DNA from: Dinochytrium kinnereticum
Lineage: Eukaryota; Chytridiomycota; Chytridiomycetes; Chytridiales; Chytridiaceae
Length of the DNA: 36,387 nucleotides
NCBI GenBank assembly: GCA_027604005.1
Contig: JADGJT010000239.1
Coordinates: forward strand, 1-36,387
Direction: 5' to 3'
Part shown: in pieces, positions 1-12,464 of the stretch
How the letters are laid out: every line of letters starts with the position of its first letter
Numbering within the stretch: the first letter of the stretch is position 1
The notes under the pieces: model-generated
What the model saw: the letters and a program-made list of their open reading frames with translations, nothing else
Database searches by the model: none
What the model was told of the DNA's origin: nothing
Position numbers and translations under genes: made by a program

Positions 1-62
1 AATGATACAGATCTAACTGCTGTAGAATACACCATCAGGATACCTACACATTGCTAGAACGA

Positions 63-3000
63 ATGGTAATAGACGATTTTGATCCTGAAGAATGGATCGT
101 ATTTTTGGAGTGGGAACGAGTTCTCAATCGAATTATTGCCGCATGCGAATCAAATATTCATGTCAGTTTAGCCTCTTGAATATACGCTAATATTCCAGTA
201 GATATTTGACTATCAGACAGGAAAGCGAATGGACTTGATGAAGAATATTCATGAAATGTCAATTACGTCGTCTGTATTCTACGAGCCGTTAGAGCTACTG
301 ATAACGGCAGGGAAATGTGGCAAGATAAAAGCCTGGAATTCACAAAGTTATCTTCTTCAAGAATTCACTGAACATTATAATTCCGTGACATCCCTCCTGC
401 TGGTTGAAAGAATTTGCGAGGCGCCTCCTGGAACTGTACCCCTTCTTGTTTCATCTTCGTTAGACGGTACAATAAGGGTATGGAATTTCGAAAGTGGAAA
501 ATGCGTTTACAGATACGATACTGGATCTGAGGTTTTAGGAATGGGGCTCATAAAAAAGGATACTTTTTATCACTACTCGAAGCAGACGGTACAGATGTGG
601 AACATCAATAGAGTTCAGAGGAACTTTTACGCTTGCGATTCAAGAGCCACAATGATGCAGCGTGTTGAGTTTCCGGGCGGGCCAGCTCGACTTTTGGTCT
701 CTTTGGAGGATAATTCCATAAAGTTTATAAATAATGTGAATGCCGAGGTCATTAAGACAGGATTTCCCATACACAAAGATGCGATAACAAAAGATGTTGT
801 TTACGATTGGAGGACTGGTATAAAGCCTGCTCTCTGGATGCTTTTAACGTATATCAGATGAAGTTTACGCTTTTCTTTCGAATGGAGACATTGTGACTTA
901 CAGCTCCGCCTTTAACCCGTTTAAGGTTATTTCTGTTTGGGAGCAAATAGATTCTTCTGAGCGTATCAATTGTGTGGCTGGGGTTGAAATATCTTTCTCT
1001 TCACGAAATGATAAGAAGTCCGAACGGCTGGGGAGTGATGACACACATTATGAGAATGAACTTTTTTTCTTGGTTGGTGGAACATCAGACGGTCAGATCG
1101 TAAAGATAAATCCTGAAGCAGCGAATGAACATGAAAGTCTTTGTCAGGTACAAAGACTTAGTTAGTCTGATTGATTAAATCATAATAGGCGCATAGTGCT
1201 GGTATAGAAGTACTAAAGTTTGATAAGTCACATTCAAAACTGATATCCGGGGGGAAAGGTATGCGATGACACAATCATCTTACTGAATAAGAATCAAAGA
1301 TATGTATGTAAAAGTTTGGAAGCTTCGACCAAGATCCAGTCAAAAATTTAAACAGTCATCTGAAGTACATGCCGAATGTGTTTGCAGTCTGAGCTTCGAA
1401 TCGGTACCGGACTCGTTTACCATCAGCAATTTGCTTTGCATTAATAGCTCCTGTCAAAGATTGGCTATTCCATGGATTGGTGGCATCGTCGTGGCGTCTT
1501 ACACTTCAGATGGTTTGATCTTGGTTTGCAAAAACGATTAAACCTATATTCTATAGCGGTGATAAAATTTCCAACGTTTTCTTCGGAAAAGTCTGGCATT
1601 ATTACTTCCATTGCATCAAATGCGACTTATAATCTCTGGGCATCTTCCGACCGTGACGGGCTAGTAAAAATATGGGATAATGATGGTAGAGTTGTGAGGT
1701 TGTGAGCGAAATCAACAAAAAACTGATTATATGCAGAGAAATTCAATGCTTTGATGAAGTCTCATCCATCACCTTTTTAAATAGCAGAGGAGATCTTCTT
1801 CTAGGATGTCGAAACCAGATTGCAGTAGTCTGGATGCAAGATTACCTACCTGTTAAAAACTTGAAGCATGCCGTTACGTTAAACTTTCAAGATGATAGGA
1901 TAGAAGATACAAAGCCGTTTGACTCTAATTTGGATTTTTGGGAGTATTGCTACGAAGCTGAGAAGAAAAAGTACAATGGGGTTTGCAGCTGGCATATTCC
2001 TAAAAATATGGACCTTCTCAAAGCCGATGGATTAAACAGTTCCGAGTTTATCTTTAGCCGTTCAGACATTCCAACAGATGATGTTGTTCAAAAGGTTGGA
2101 TCAAAACAACATTCAATGTTCGATTCACTAATTTTTTTTCTCTTCCTCTCTCGTACAGCGTCGAAACCGCAGACTCTTCCTCGCAAAAGAAGCCGACGCT
2201 TACAAAATTGCCGGAAACTTTGAAAAGCGAACTGCCTTTATTGATTACAATGCAGCCTTATCACGGGCATCCGACCAACGACTGCCAAACAGCCAGGACC
2301 CGAGTTCCGATGAGGAAGATTTAGAGTCTAGGATGCTAAATGAAGATTTGATTCGCGTTTGTAGGATTGCTTCGGAGACGGCTTTACTTCCTACTGGCGC
2401 GATCAGGCCAGAAAGTCCAACGACTAGCATTGTAGAGACTTTTGTATTGATATCGTAGTTTAAAATTTTTTAGGAAAACATTGTTCAGGTTTCCCGACTA
2501 AAAAAGAAGGATGAAAAGGTTAAAAGCCGATTGGATGGTCCGCACATTCAAGGTATCTTTACTTCCTCAACATTTTGACTGAAACTAATTCTTTTTACAA
2601 AAAAGAGGCTAGAAAAAAAGAAAGACGTGCAGTTGATCCCTTGATAGAGCAGGCTCTGAGAGGTCCCCAGCATGATCTCAAAAAGCTTAGCTCGGCAGAA
2701 CTTGAACGAAGAAGAGACTCTGTGAAAAGGAAACTTTTCCACTCTGGCGTTGCCTTACCGAACTCAGTGGTAAAAAAGGAAACACCAGCCGAGCAAGAGC
2801 ATCGACCCACACGAAGAGCCACCATGATTCGAAATTCAGATGGTCATCCTTCCGGAGGTATCAAGGCACTGTTTCCATCAAAAGGTACTAGTGAAGAAGC
2901 CTCAGAAAAACCACCAGAACCTGTCAAACCTCCGCCAAAGCAGTCGATTGCAGGGCTTATAAAGAAAATGGCAGCACCACCTCCAGCAAATCTCCCCCCG

Positions 3001-4895
3001 CCCATTCCTAAGTACATAGTACCATCCAATCGCACTCGTGGAAATAAGCCGGTCAAGTTCATCACAACACCAGAGCCTGAAGATATTCTACCTGTCCGCG
3101 ACTATGATATTTTTAGGCGTGAATCAAACACGAGCGAATTCTCACATGACGAACTGGGTCATCGCGCTTCCCACGTCGAGGGTCTTTTGGAGGATATCGA
3201 GGATATAGATGAGGAAGGAAGCGTTTCGTCAAAGAAAAAGTCGAGTGAGGGTGGAGCGCCTGACATAATGGAGGAGGCGGAGGAAAAGCTGGATATTGAA
3301 GAAAAAATTGCCCAGATGAAAGTGAAGCAGGTTTCCGTCAAACGCCCTTCGCGCAGCGAAAAACCAACAACGGACTTTAAGCCGCAACCGCCTGTTATTT
3401 TCGCACCACAGGTAATGAAGCAGCCCACTGGACTCGATATGAACCCCCGCGTGAGCAGAAATTCAAGCGGTAGTCCCTTCGAGGCCAAGGTTCGGATACC
3501 TTCACCTCCTGAGGATAATTTTTTAGGACCCTCGACTACGACATCAGGCACGAGTGAGATTGATCTTGAAAGTTCTATTGATGCGGAGACCCTGAGCTCT
3601 AAAAAAGCTGATAACCCTGTGGAAAATCTTCATAATACCTCACCCAGTGATGCGGAAGCCTATGCATGGAACTTAATTCGGACAAGGAATGATTCGTATA
3701 TTCCGCAGGCTTTAATTAAGATAAGCTCGTTATTCTGGTTCCCTAAAGTCGAGGTAGGCGATCTATGGTGTTATTAGACTCATCTGAATGATATAGGGCC
3801 AATTGAATCTATCAAACGTAATTCAAATGCTTATCAAATTGGTCCGCGATGGATTATGGTCCGAGGTTTGCGAGGCGTCCAAAGCACTATTGTTTTTGTA
3901 CAGGACATTCAAGGAGGACATTCTAGATCCAATGGCGCTTCTTGTACGTCCACAACTGGAAGCCTTTTACAATCCGAACTGGCAAGTTCGTGCACAACTG
4001 TGTTCCAACGTTGCTGCGTACGGGATCTTCAATTCGGAGGTTATTGGCAGCATCATTCATTTGTTGAACGATAAGCATCCAGAGGTAAGGGCATGCGCGA
4101 TAGAGGCTTTGGCGCAACTGGATATCAATACAAAGGATAAGCTACTGGCCTTTTTGATCAAAATTGGCCTAATGCACACAAGCAAATGTGACCAAGGCGT
4201 GGGGTATAGCAGTCGACTTGATGTGAGTCTACTTATCGATGAGTTTGCTGCTAACAAGACCGATATAGGATCTTTTACACGAGTTGGATCGTCGCGAAAT
4301 CGCTGCAGCAGCCGAAGCTTCCAACTATGTATCTCAATGGAGGACTTTAATCGACGAACGTACTAAAGCGATGGCAAGGTCTAATAGCTTTTGCGAGCAT
4401 CTTGCCGGAGCCTTCTTCCCACCAGATGCCGTCCCTCATAAGCCACCAAAGATAACGACGAGGCGACGTACAAGTTCTATGAGGAGCGCCCAAGGAGCCT
4501 CAAAACGACGTGAAAGCTCTCAACGTCCTTCGTCAGCATTTCTTGTTCCACCAGCACCATCCAACTATTCGTCGGTTGCTGAAGGATGGGATACACGATC
4601 AATTCGGAGCAAACTTTCTCAGAATACTTTTACGACCTGTGCTGCCTGGTCTTATAATCGAGCAGATGCGAAGTATGGCGGTGGGGTAGGTATTCGCGGT
4701 ATTCAACCAGCAGCCGCTATTAAGAGGACCGAGCCCTCCAGCAATACATATCCAGGCACCTTATCCTCTTTACGGAAGGCTGTTCGGCCGATGACAGCAG
4801 GAAGGATCAGAAGCGGCGCCAGTCACGGCCATAAAGTCTCCTCTCTTGACTCGAGGATTGACCTAAAGAAGCAAAGGCCCAAAACAGCGGCATGA
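63..4895 (+). CDS. WD40-repeat plus HEAT-like flagellar-type protein (WDR87/WDR97-like)
   Basis: Twelve exons: 63-161, 202-817, 858-1147, 1189-1258, 1300-1512, 1557-1698, 1737-2094, 2159-2431, 2474-2552, 2606-3753, 3797-4222, 4269-4895; 1446 codons in frame. The N-terminal ~600 residues are WD40 blades, with visible signatures such as 'SSLDGTIRVWN', 'LISGGKDMYVKVWKL' and 'SSDRDGLVKIWDNDG'. A long, low-complexity, charged middle follows, then a HEAT/ARM-like helical stretch at about residues 1097-1230 ('HPEVRACAIEALAQLD'). The basic C-terminus carries RPSSA, RPMTAG and RPKTA motifs, common in axonemal and microtubule-associated proteins. The architecture resembles the WDR87/WDR97 group; the exact orthologue is uncertain. 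The start is the first in-frame ATG, but the frame is open from about base 6 and an AG sits at 37-38, so an upstream exon may lie outside the window. The stop is 50 bp from the stop of the convergent transporter gene. Confidence 0.75.
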
Positions 4896-4945
4896 TACAG
4901 GTGGCATCGGGCATATCTATCTATATATTTTATTCACAGTGTCAT

Positions 4946-6204
4946 TCATGACTCAATGTCATCATCTGAAACTTTACTATACACCTTCTCTTTCTCGCCA
5001 TGCGTTCGCTTGTGAAATTTATACATTGTGTAGGCAGCTATTCCGGCAATACTTATTGCCACTCCAAGAATTGCAATGGGCGTTAACCGATCCCCGAAAA
5101 TTACAATCGATAACGAAATCATAAAGACCTCCTTAAATATACCCTATTTAATATGTCAGAAGATAGAAAATGCATAGTTGGCTGAAGCCATACCGCAACT
5201 TTAAAAAAAGTTAGATTTAAGCAAAAGAATGAGGATCACTTACCAGATAGAGTGACTACATTTGTCTTCGAAATAAGATAGAACTCAGAAAGCGTCATAA
5301 ACAAAGCCAGGAGTCCGCCGATCGATAAAAGCCCAATTGTTCGAATTGAAACGTAGAAGCTGGCGAAAAAGGGGGAATTTTTAAGCAAATGAGATTCCAT
5401 TATCAGGGATCCCAATCCCAGAAAGATCATCATCATAGGGCTTAGGTTATTCAATGTCGTGACAGGTCCAAAATGAAGCTGAGATTTGCTTGCAATCAAA
5501 ATCTGGGTCAGATTCCAGCGCAAGCCGCTAAACATGGCCGCGAAAAGGACGAGAAAGAACCCCGTCCAATCGAAACGGAGCTTTGATAATATTTTAGGGA
5601 CGAAATTACGCAGAATCTGAGCTACCTCTCCTGCGATCGTGAGAACCACCCCAAAGCAAATGGTTGATATGATAAGTATCAGTGACCACTTCATCTTTTC
5701 CAGTTGGAAAGCAAATGCAAATATCAGAACCCATACTGGGACACTGGACTTGATCATCGTGTAGAACGATAAGCTTATATATTGAAGGGATGCATTGCTA
5801 AGACCAATGTCTGCCCGTACGTTAATAAGCTATGAAAGAAATTCCCAAACCTAATGCAGTGCAAAGGGCCGTAGGGCCCATTTGATAGAAATATTGCTTC
5901 CATTTTGCTGCTGATTTGTATGGAGCAGGAGGCTGCTTCCTGGTGTGCAGAAATATCCCGGATACGATATAGTGAAGGACGGAATGTGAGCATGATAGCA
6001 GCAAGGGCAAGTTGAAGTTTTGTAGATCCTGTCCAACGAGGTTTTTGTTGAAGAGGCTAAGAGATGCCGAGAAAAGATACCTAAAGCATCTGTCAGATCC
6101 CGTTGATAAGGATATCGGTCAAACCAGAGGGATACGTAAAGAACAATGTTCGATGCCTGCGTCAACAGACTATCGTCTTTTTTAGTCAAGGCTTGACCAT
6201 TCAT
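4946..6204 (-). CDS. SLC35C2: SLC35C2-like nucleotide-sugar/triose-phosphate-type transporter
   Basis: Exons on the minus strand: 6204-6125, 6080-5851, 5810-5244, 5198-5194, 5143-4946; 1080 nt, 359 aa, close to the usual length of about 360. Spliced motifs match the SLC35C2/TPT family: 'SLWYLFSASLSLFNKNL' at the first membrane helix, 'PTALCTALDIGLSNASL', 'YTMIKSSVPVW', and 'LSVAGIFKEV' near the last helices. About ten hydrophobic segments alternate with short loops. The predicted role is Golgi/ER membrane transport, by homology only; the substrate is not known. The fourth exon is just 5 nt. Without it the conserved Ser-Val-Ala-Gly-(I/V)-(F/V)-Lys-Glu-Val junction cannot be formed. The start is the first ATG in the open first exon; an upstream exon cannot be excluded. 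Confidence 0.85.
5194..5198 (-). other. SLC35C2: 5-nt microexon of the SLC35C2-like gene
   Basis: On the minus strand the sequence reads ...TTTTTTTAAAG|T TGCG|GTATGG.... The exon TTGCG is flanked by an acceptor AG at 5200-5199 and a donor GT at 5193-5192. It completes 'G|TT GCG', giving Val-Ala between Leu-Ser and Gly-Ile-Phe-Lys-Glu. The flanking introns are 45 and 50 nt, normal for this window. Confidence 0.8.
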
Positions 6205-6389
6205 TTTTTCATGACAATCCAGAATATTGCGGACTTTTGACTTGATGTTATGAAGCAGTCCAGCTGCCGGCTCACAATCAAGTCTGTTGTGTGCGCGCGA
6301 TGTGGTCCAAACCCAGCAAGCCCAATCAGGACAATGATCGTTGAAACCTTTTTCCTGATTGGCCTTCACACACCTAGTGCTCATACAGC
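6205..6389. promoter_or_regulatory. Shared upstream region between divergent SLC35C2-like and LRR genes
   Basis: These 185 bp separate two start codons on opposite strands and must hold both promoters unless undetected 5' exons exist. No clear TATA box was recognised. The role is inferred from position only. Confidence 0.4.
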
Positions 6390-7667
6390 ATGGCGGTGAG
6401 CAAGAAGCCGGGCGCGAAGCCCAAAGGTAGAGGGAAGAAGGGGAAGATGTCCGCAAAGAAAGCAAAGGCAAAAGAAGCGGAGGAGGCAGCTGCTCAGATC
6501 AAGTTACAGGAACTTAAAGCCCTCAGAACTAGTTATGCTTTCAACTGCAAGCGATTCATCACCGAGCCGCTGCCAATGCTGTCAAAGCGCATCGACAAGT
6601 CCATTCAGACCTCTGAGGAGCTTGATAAGGTGTTTCGGAGAATTCTTTGTTAGTATACTAAAGAAAGAAAAAGATCATCGTGAGCAACTGCGTGTTGTCA
6701 CTGAGCGACGTTTACTCACTCACTTCAACCTTTTCGGCATATCCGGCTCTTACGTCCGTCTGCCTTTGGCGGGCCAAAATTGATGGAAAAGGTGTCGAAA
6801 CATTAAGCAAGATGGTTGTAACCCATCCTATGCTAAAAACGCTACATCTTGTCGACTGTGGATTGACTCACGCGGATGCTGAACACATTTCGTCAATATG
6901 CTGCGGGGCGAAAACCCTTGAAACTTTAGTTTTAGATCATAACCCGTTGGGGACTAGTGGCACCATCATCGTGTTTAATGCATTGATGAGAACCCCTGCC
7001 ACCTTATTGAGCAAAATCAGCATTAAGTTTTGTGATATTGGACCAAAGGCCGCTGACACAATTTCGGCTTTTCTGAGTGGCAATACATCTCTAACGTGAG
7101 TATCAATGTAATTATTTTATCAAGAAGATTCTAAAAAATAGAAAAAGTGAACTGGACCTAAGCTATAACCGGCTTGGCGACGATGGGGTGATTCCTTTAG
7201 CTAGAGCGCTCGCAGCAAGCAAATCTTTGAAAATGTTGAACTTAACTGCAAACCAAATAACTGACCGCGAGAACGGCTTGAATTCCTCTCCCGGCACGAT
7301 CACAGGCGTTTTAAAGGTTTTGGACGTCAACACGCAACAAGTCGTTAAAGCTCCCGTCACCGCCGAGATTACTGCCGTCGGTCTTCTTTGCGCGTCCCTT
7401 GCCACTGAGAATAATGGATTGCTGGATTTGGACTTACGAGGCAATCATATTGGACAAAGAGGAGGCGAGTGTGTACTCGAGATGATGAAAGCAAGGAAGC
7501 AGCTGGCCGCGGCTAAACGAGCCGAGCCGCTAAAAGTTCACGTTACGGAAAGAATGGGTGGGGATCTTTTTGAGGAAATCATGAACATGAACGACGTTAT
7601 GGACGACTTGCTGAAGAAAGGCGCCAAGAAAGGGGGTGGGAAGAAAGGTGGGAAGAAGAAGAAATAA
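6390..7667 (+). CDS. Leucine-rich-repeat protein with lysine/glycine-rich ends
   Basis: Exons 6390-6629, 6674-7095, 7142-7667; 395 aa. The N-terminus is basic (KKPGAKPKGRGKKGK) and followed by an Ala/Lys/Glu-rich helix. RNI-like leucine-rich repeats follow: 'LETLVLDHNPLG', 'LTKSELDLSYNRLGDDGV', 'LKMLNLTANQITD', 'LLDLDLRGNHIG'. The C-terminus is again extremely basic (KKGGGKKGGKKKK). This repeat type is usually a protein-protein scaffold, and similar proteins (LRRC34/LRRC74-like) occur in ciliated organisms, but I cannot name an orthologue. The introns are 44 and 46 nt. The gene converges on the unknown 1469-aa gene with 80 bp between stops. Confidence 0.8.
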
Positions 7668-7747
7668 TTAATCTTATTACTTTGGGTGCCTTTTCGACCC
7701 TGTATTTGGTTAATCATCTAAACGTGGGAAAATGGGGAAGCCTCGCT

Positions 7748-10700
7748 CTATGTTGCAGGCAATGTTATGGGCTGTTTTTTTCTTAATAAAAAAGATAGAA
7801 AGTCAGGAGATGTCCTTTCCCGAAGTTCCAAGATTGCGTCTCGGGCGCGGTGGAGTCTGGTAAGCTTACGTCGCCTGAGCTTTTCATATCTCCGAAAGGC
7901 TGCTTTTGTAAGGCTCTGTAATGATACACCAGGATCAAGCTCAAATTTAAAGTCCTTAGTAACCCACAATGCGAAAGTAAAATCCAAAAACTTCATGCAG
8001 GTAGCATCCGAGTTGTTATGAGCAACACTGGCATTACTTTTGAAATGAATGGTGGTTCCTTCTTCGTATGACTCCATCGCATCTAAAAAACTTTTATAGT
8101 CTTTTAAAAGCCAAGCCTTCATCGAGCTAAGCCGACAAGGCTCTATGCTTTCCACAAATAAGTTAAAGCATTTTCTCAAGGCAAAGGTATAGGCCCAGAA
8201 TTGTTGCCATATGATAACTCGTGCAGGATCAGTATCATGCCGAGTTATTAACCTCTGTGACCTTATAAAGCGCTTCCGTATCCTTGTTCTAACTGGATCA
8301 AACGTGCTTCGAAAATCGTCTTCAAGGTTTGGTAGAGAGTCATCCAGACACGGCAATAGGTCAGAGCTGCTTGACTTGTTTTCGTCAGGCTTCGAGGAGG
8401 AATTTCTTGTAGTTTCAGGGCGAAAGACGTATTCCCCATCTCCGACAATTTCTGCAGTGACGTCAACTCTCTCAAATTGCTTAAAGCCAAGCTTCATATT
8501 TCGACCCGACCTTTTCAATTGAATCAGACGGCTATATTGGATGCGAACACGCCGAGCACGAAACATTCTGATGGAGGATTGAGTAAATTAGAAAAATTGA
8601 GATAAAAAATGTAACAAAAAGAAAGTTTAATGTTGACGGAGAAAGTTTAAACACCTTTGCGCGTATCGTACTGTATCTCTAAGCTTCAAGAAGGTAAGCC
8701 GCTGTAAAAACGAGCGTATTCTTCTCTGAAGCAGAGACAGAAGCTTGCAGATGCACGTCGAAACTTTTATGGCGACATAAACCCAAGGCGGGGGAAGTTG
8801 CATAACTTCCGAATTATTATCAGTTGCAAGTAGTATTTCATTTGAATTAGGTTTCTTAATAGGATCGATATCAAAATTAAGATCTAAGCTTCCGTCTGTC
8901 GAGATATTGGAGTCCGTATCGCTTTCTTCAACAATAACTGGCTCTATATAGATGTTTATCTCAGATTTATCAACCGGATGAGGGATATTATCATCTCTAG
9001 TAGGCTTCTTCTTATTCTTCTTCGACCTTTTCTTTTTTCGCTTGACTTTCTCCTTCTTCTTCGACTTCGAAACTGTCGGCAGAGAAACTTCTAACTTATA
9101 ATAATGAGTGCGAGATCGACTTTCTGGTCGCCAAAGAGAATAATGCAACTTCGTTGCATTAATACTGAGATCTAACTCTGTCGTTCCCGACTCCGATTCC
9201 TCAAATGTGGCCCTTGGGCAGCTATTATGAAAAACTAATGATTCCCGAGGCAGGCATGCTTTGGCTTCGGCGGGAAGGTTCGCCTCCCAGTCTCTTTCTG
9301 GTAATTCATTCACCAAGTCTGGTTCAGGCTGCTCGTATCCGTAAGTATCCAGATCTCCCGAACTAGTACACCATCCATTTGATGTAGCCATCAATGTTCG
9401 CATTTGCGAATCCGATGAAGACCTTTGATTCTCTGAAGCTGGGACTCCAATTCCGATCGTTGGGATCTGAAGAAGACAGCGTGTATGCGGCGGCTGTCGA
9501 TAATTAGATTTTTTAAATAACGGTTTTACTTACTTTACTATCGAACGGGTTAAATGCAGTTTCGTTAACCATGGCTTCGGGCTCGTAGGTTTTCTTTTTT
9601 GCCGTGCTGGCTCTCGACCAGATTCTGCTACTTCCAGGGCGATTATTGGCGGCGTTTATTATAAACTTAGCCTCAATTCCGGAGCATTGGTCAAGTTGTA
9701 TGACATTTAAGAACGAGGTCTGACGGTCCTTGGCACCGCTCGCGGGCCGAGCATTCTCTCTAAAGTTCAAAGTTTTAATAAGTGCCGGGGACATCGCTTC
9801 TCGAGATGGGTACTGCTCCGTCAGTTTATACTCGGGGTTAACGAGGGGTACTCGTAAGGGAAGTCTCGCAGATTTGGGTCTAGGTGAAACGCAGCTATTC
9901 CTGCTAAAGTTTGTTGCAGTAGGACTCTCAGAAACAAAGCGTTTTTCGGAATCGTAAGGGGCACTTTCGGTGCGCTTCCTTATATGCCGTTTCGATATAT
10001 ATGTAGAATCGGCATCTGCTAAGGCCTTGCCTAAACTATCACCATGTTCGTTTAGGGCTGTTTGCATGGAAGGAACTGAGATAGTCGCAATGCTTTTAGA
10101 ATTGGCAGAAACTAATGGCTCGTCAATTGCAACGCCATTTTTAGGCATTAAATTAGTCTGGACCGAAGCAAGAGATTTGTCTTCATCCAAAATGAACCTC
10201 GAAGTCCACACTAAGCTCCGTAAAAACTTCTTTGACCGAGAGTGGGTGGCGGCATACTGCGTATTGACATCTACGACAGACGGGAAGGGCATAAAAGTGT
10301 TAATTTTCGAGAGTCGTTGAACCTTTGAGGTCTTCTCGCCCATTAAACGTTGAATCTCTTCGCCAAGCAACTTTTCCTTTTGTTGAATATCTAAGAGCTC
10401 CTCTGCAGCATGAGGCTCCTGTAGAACGTTGTAATCATGAGTTGGGCCTGCCAATTCAAACTGGGAGGCACTCTTTGTGTCCACCTCTAGGCTGTTCTCT
10501 TTATCTCGTAAAACCCCCAACTCGATCGCTAAGATTATCGCGTCATTATTAAAATCAGTTCCAGGTTGGCCTTTTGTTTTTTCAGAATCGAGATGCGTAG
10601 GCTCGACAGAAGTATCCTCACTTTGCAGTACGATCTTTTCTTCAACTTCTCCAGCTTCCTTTGAGAATATTGAATCTAAAGATTTTACCTTGCACATAAC

Positions 10701-12355
10701 ATATGGTTTTTCATCGAAAGAAGTCAACTCTAGTCTACACTGTTCCAACTTCGGTAGACTCGCTCTTCGATGCTTCTCATGCAAAACGCTGTTAGGACTT
10801 CCTCGGCTTTTATAGTCACTAAAAGCCGTTTTGTTCTGCCTATGCGTGATTCTTGCGCTGACTTGGGGGGGTTTGTTAATTGCCTCCTGAAATGGCTTGG
10901 GATTATGTTCTTGTCTCTCGGTAAAAGAAACGTTTCTTTCAGAATCTCTTCCTGCGCTTCGTGGCCTCTGAAATCTTTTAACTTGAATTGGCTCGTTATC
11001 CGACTCCTTGCTCTGATCCTCAGAAAGATTAACATTTCGAGGCTTGATAAACTCTTTCAAGTTCTCTTCATCGGCTTTGTCGTTTAGTATCAGCACACAT
11101 GACTGCTCTTTAAGACTTGGGGAGCTGGTAAACTGTTTGTATCCGGTAGTCAAAACTTCCTCTTCCATAAGCGAAGGCGGTGCAGACATCTGTCTATATG
11201 TAACGTTATGGTAAATTTCTCCCTCTGTTCGTTCAGAATTGGTCTCTTCGCAGCTAACATCGCGTTTTTCAGAGCTATTTCGATCTTGAGCTCTAACAAT
11301 GATATCTTCCTGCATTCTTTTAGAGCTATGGTGTTTATGTCCTCTGAAAATATTTTCCGGTCGTGGAATTCGGGCGTCGATTTCCATAGCGTCTGTCGTC
11401 TTCGAAAAACTCACATTTCTTTTTCTCAACGCAGGAGAAGACTGGTACTTTTTCTTATAGCTAACGGTCAGCTCCTGGTCGTATGATTCGGAGGATCCGT
11501 CTGAAGAGCTTCTCGACTTAAGTTCCGCTAAACTTGCGCGATGCCTGCCTAGCTCATTTGTGGCTATGTCTTCATTGCGCGACTTGATGCTTGGGGAAGA
11601 CGAGTATTTTACTATAGAGGCTCTAATGTCATTATTACTAGCCTGCTCTTCGTAATGATGCCCAGTACGAGGGTTGTCTTTGATTGGTAAAGTTGGTTCG
11701 TTTCCTCCTTCCGCGTCATATGTAAGCTTTTCGATTTCACCGGCATCATATCTCGAGTTATTCCCAATATTTGGATGAGACATTGACGGGTAGCGAGCAT
11801 AACCTTCAGTGGCGGAATCACTGTCATCCAGCCTTTTACGCATCAGGTCCGACCATACAAACGGACTAGACTGCACTCGTCTAAAATCTAAGCTCTCTTC
11901 TTGATCATCAAGCACAACGTTGGAGGAGTAATACGTTCTGCCGTGCTTTCTCTTTTCAGATTTGCTGCTCTCCGACGTTTGTTTTTCGAAAAACACTCTC
12001 TTATCAACTCCCCCGCCATTCCGTAATGAAGTTTGGTTAAGACTCGCAGCTCGCCGAGGATTCCCTAATAAAGTTTCTGATCTTCCCAAAACATCCACAT
12101 CTCTTCGATAACGTCGTAAGGGGTCAATTTTATTCAACCTGATATTTCTACGCGATTCCGAGAGCTCATCTAAAGCGGTACCTATTTGTCCCTGAAGAAA
12201 ACAAATTAGGCCCCAATAGATAGCAAAGCAAGTACCAGTTCAGCTTGAATGTCTTTTAAAGACTGTTTCATATTTGTGATGGACGATTTTGTAGAATGAA
12301 TCCATGATGTTTTGTTTTCATCCTTTCTAAGCATCTTTGTATTGAAGTCATGCAT
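7748..12355 (-). CDS. Large unknown protein, 1469 aa, mostly disordered with RP(S/T)A-like motifs
   Basis: Exons on the minus strand: 12355-12236, 12191-9534, 9466-8655, 8567-7748; 4410 nt in frame. Three long open frames that look like separate genes join cleanly through 44-, 67- and 87-nt introns. The protein starts with a short coiled-coil-like segment ('SLKDIQAELGQIGTALDEL') and continues as long Ser/Arg/Glu-rich disordered sequence. It carries several RPRSAGR, RPKSAR, RPASGA and RPGSSR motifs and one coiled coil ('QQKEKLLGEEIQRLMGEKT'). A Lys-dense block lies near 9000-9070 on the DNA. The C-terminal ~270 residues are more ordered and helical, ending in a basic tail. No known domain was recognised. 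The RPxSA-type motifs recall ciliary and microtubule proteins, which is only a hint. The start ATG is the first in the open first exon. Confidence 0.65.
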
Positions 12356-12464
12356 GCATGGCTTAGTTTTTATAAACTTATTGAGATCGCCATCCAATTG
12401 AATAGAAAATGGGTATCATTGAAAATCCTGATCAAAGATCAGCTTTAGAGATAAAAGGCCTGAT

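Noticed and set aside
1691..1706. Apparent frameshift from a tandem 8-bp duplication (GTTGTGAG twice) in the WD40 gene
   Set aside because: A 38-nt intron starting at the second copy (1699-1736) restores the frame and gives 'DGRVVREIQCFDEVSSI', so no frameshift is needed.
8627..12137. Three separate minus-strand genes (frames at 7748-8566, 8627-9403 and 9513-12137)
   Set aside because: Consensus introns at 8568-8654 and 9467-9533 join them in frame, and the inner frames lack good start codons.
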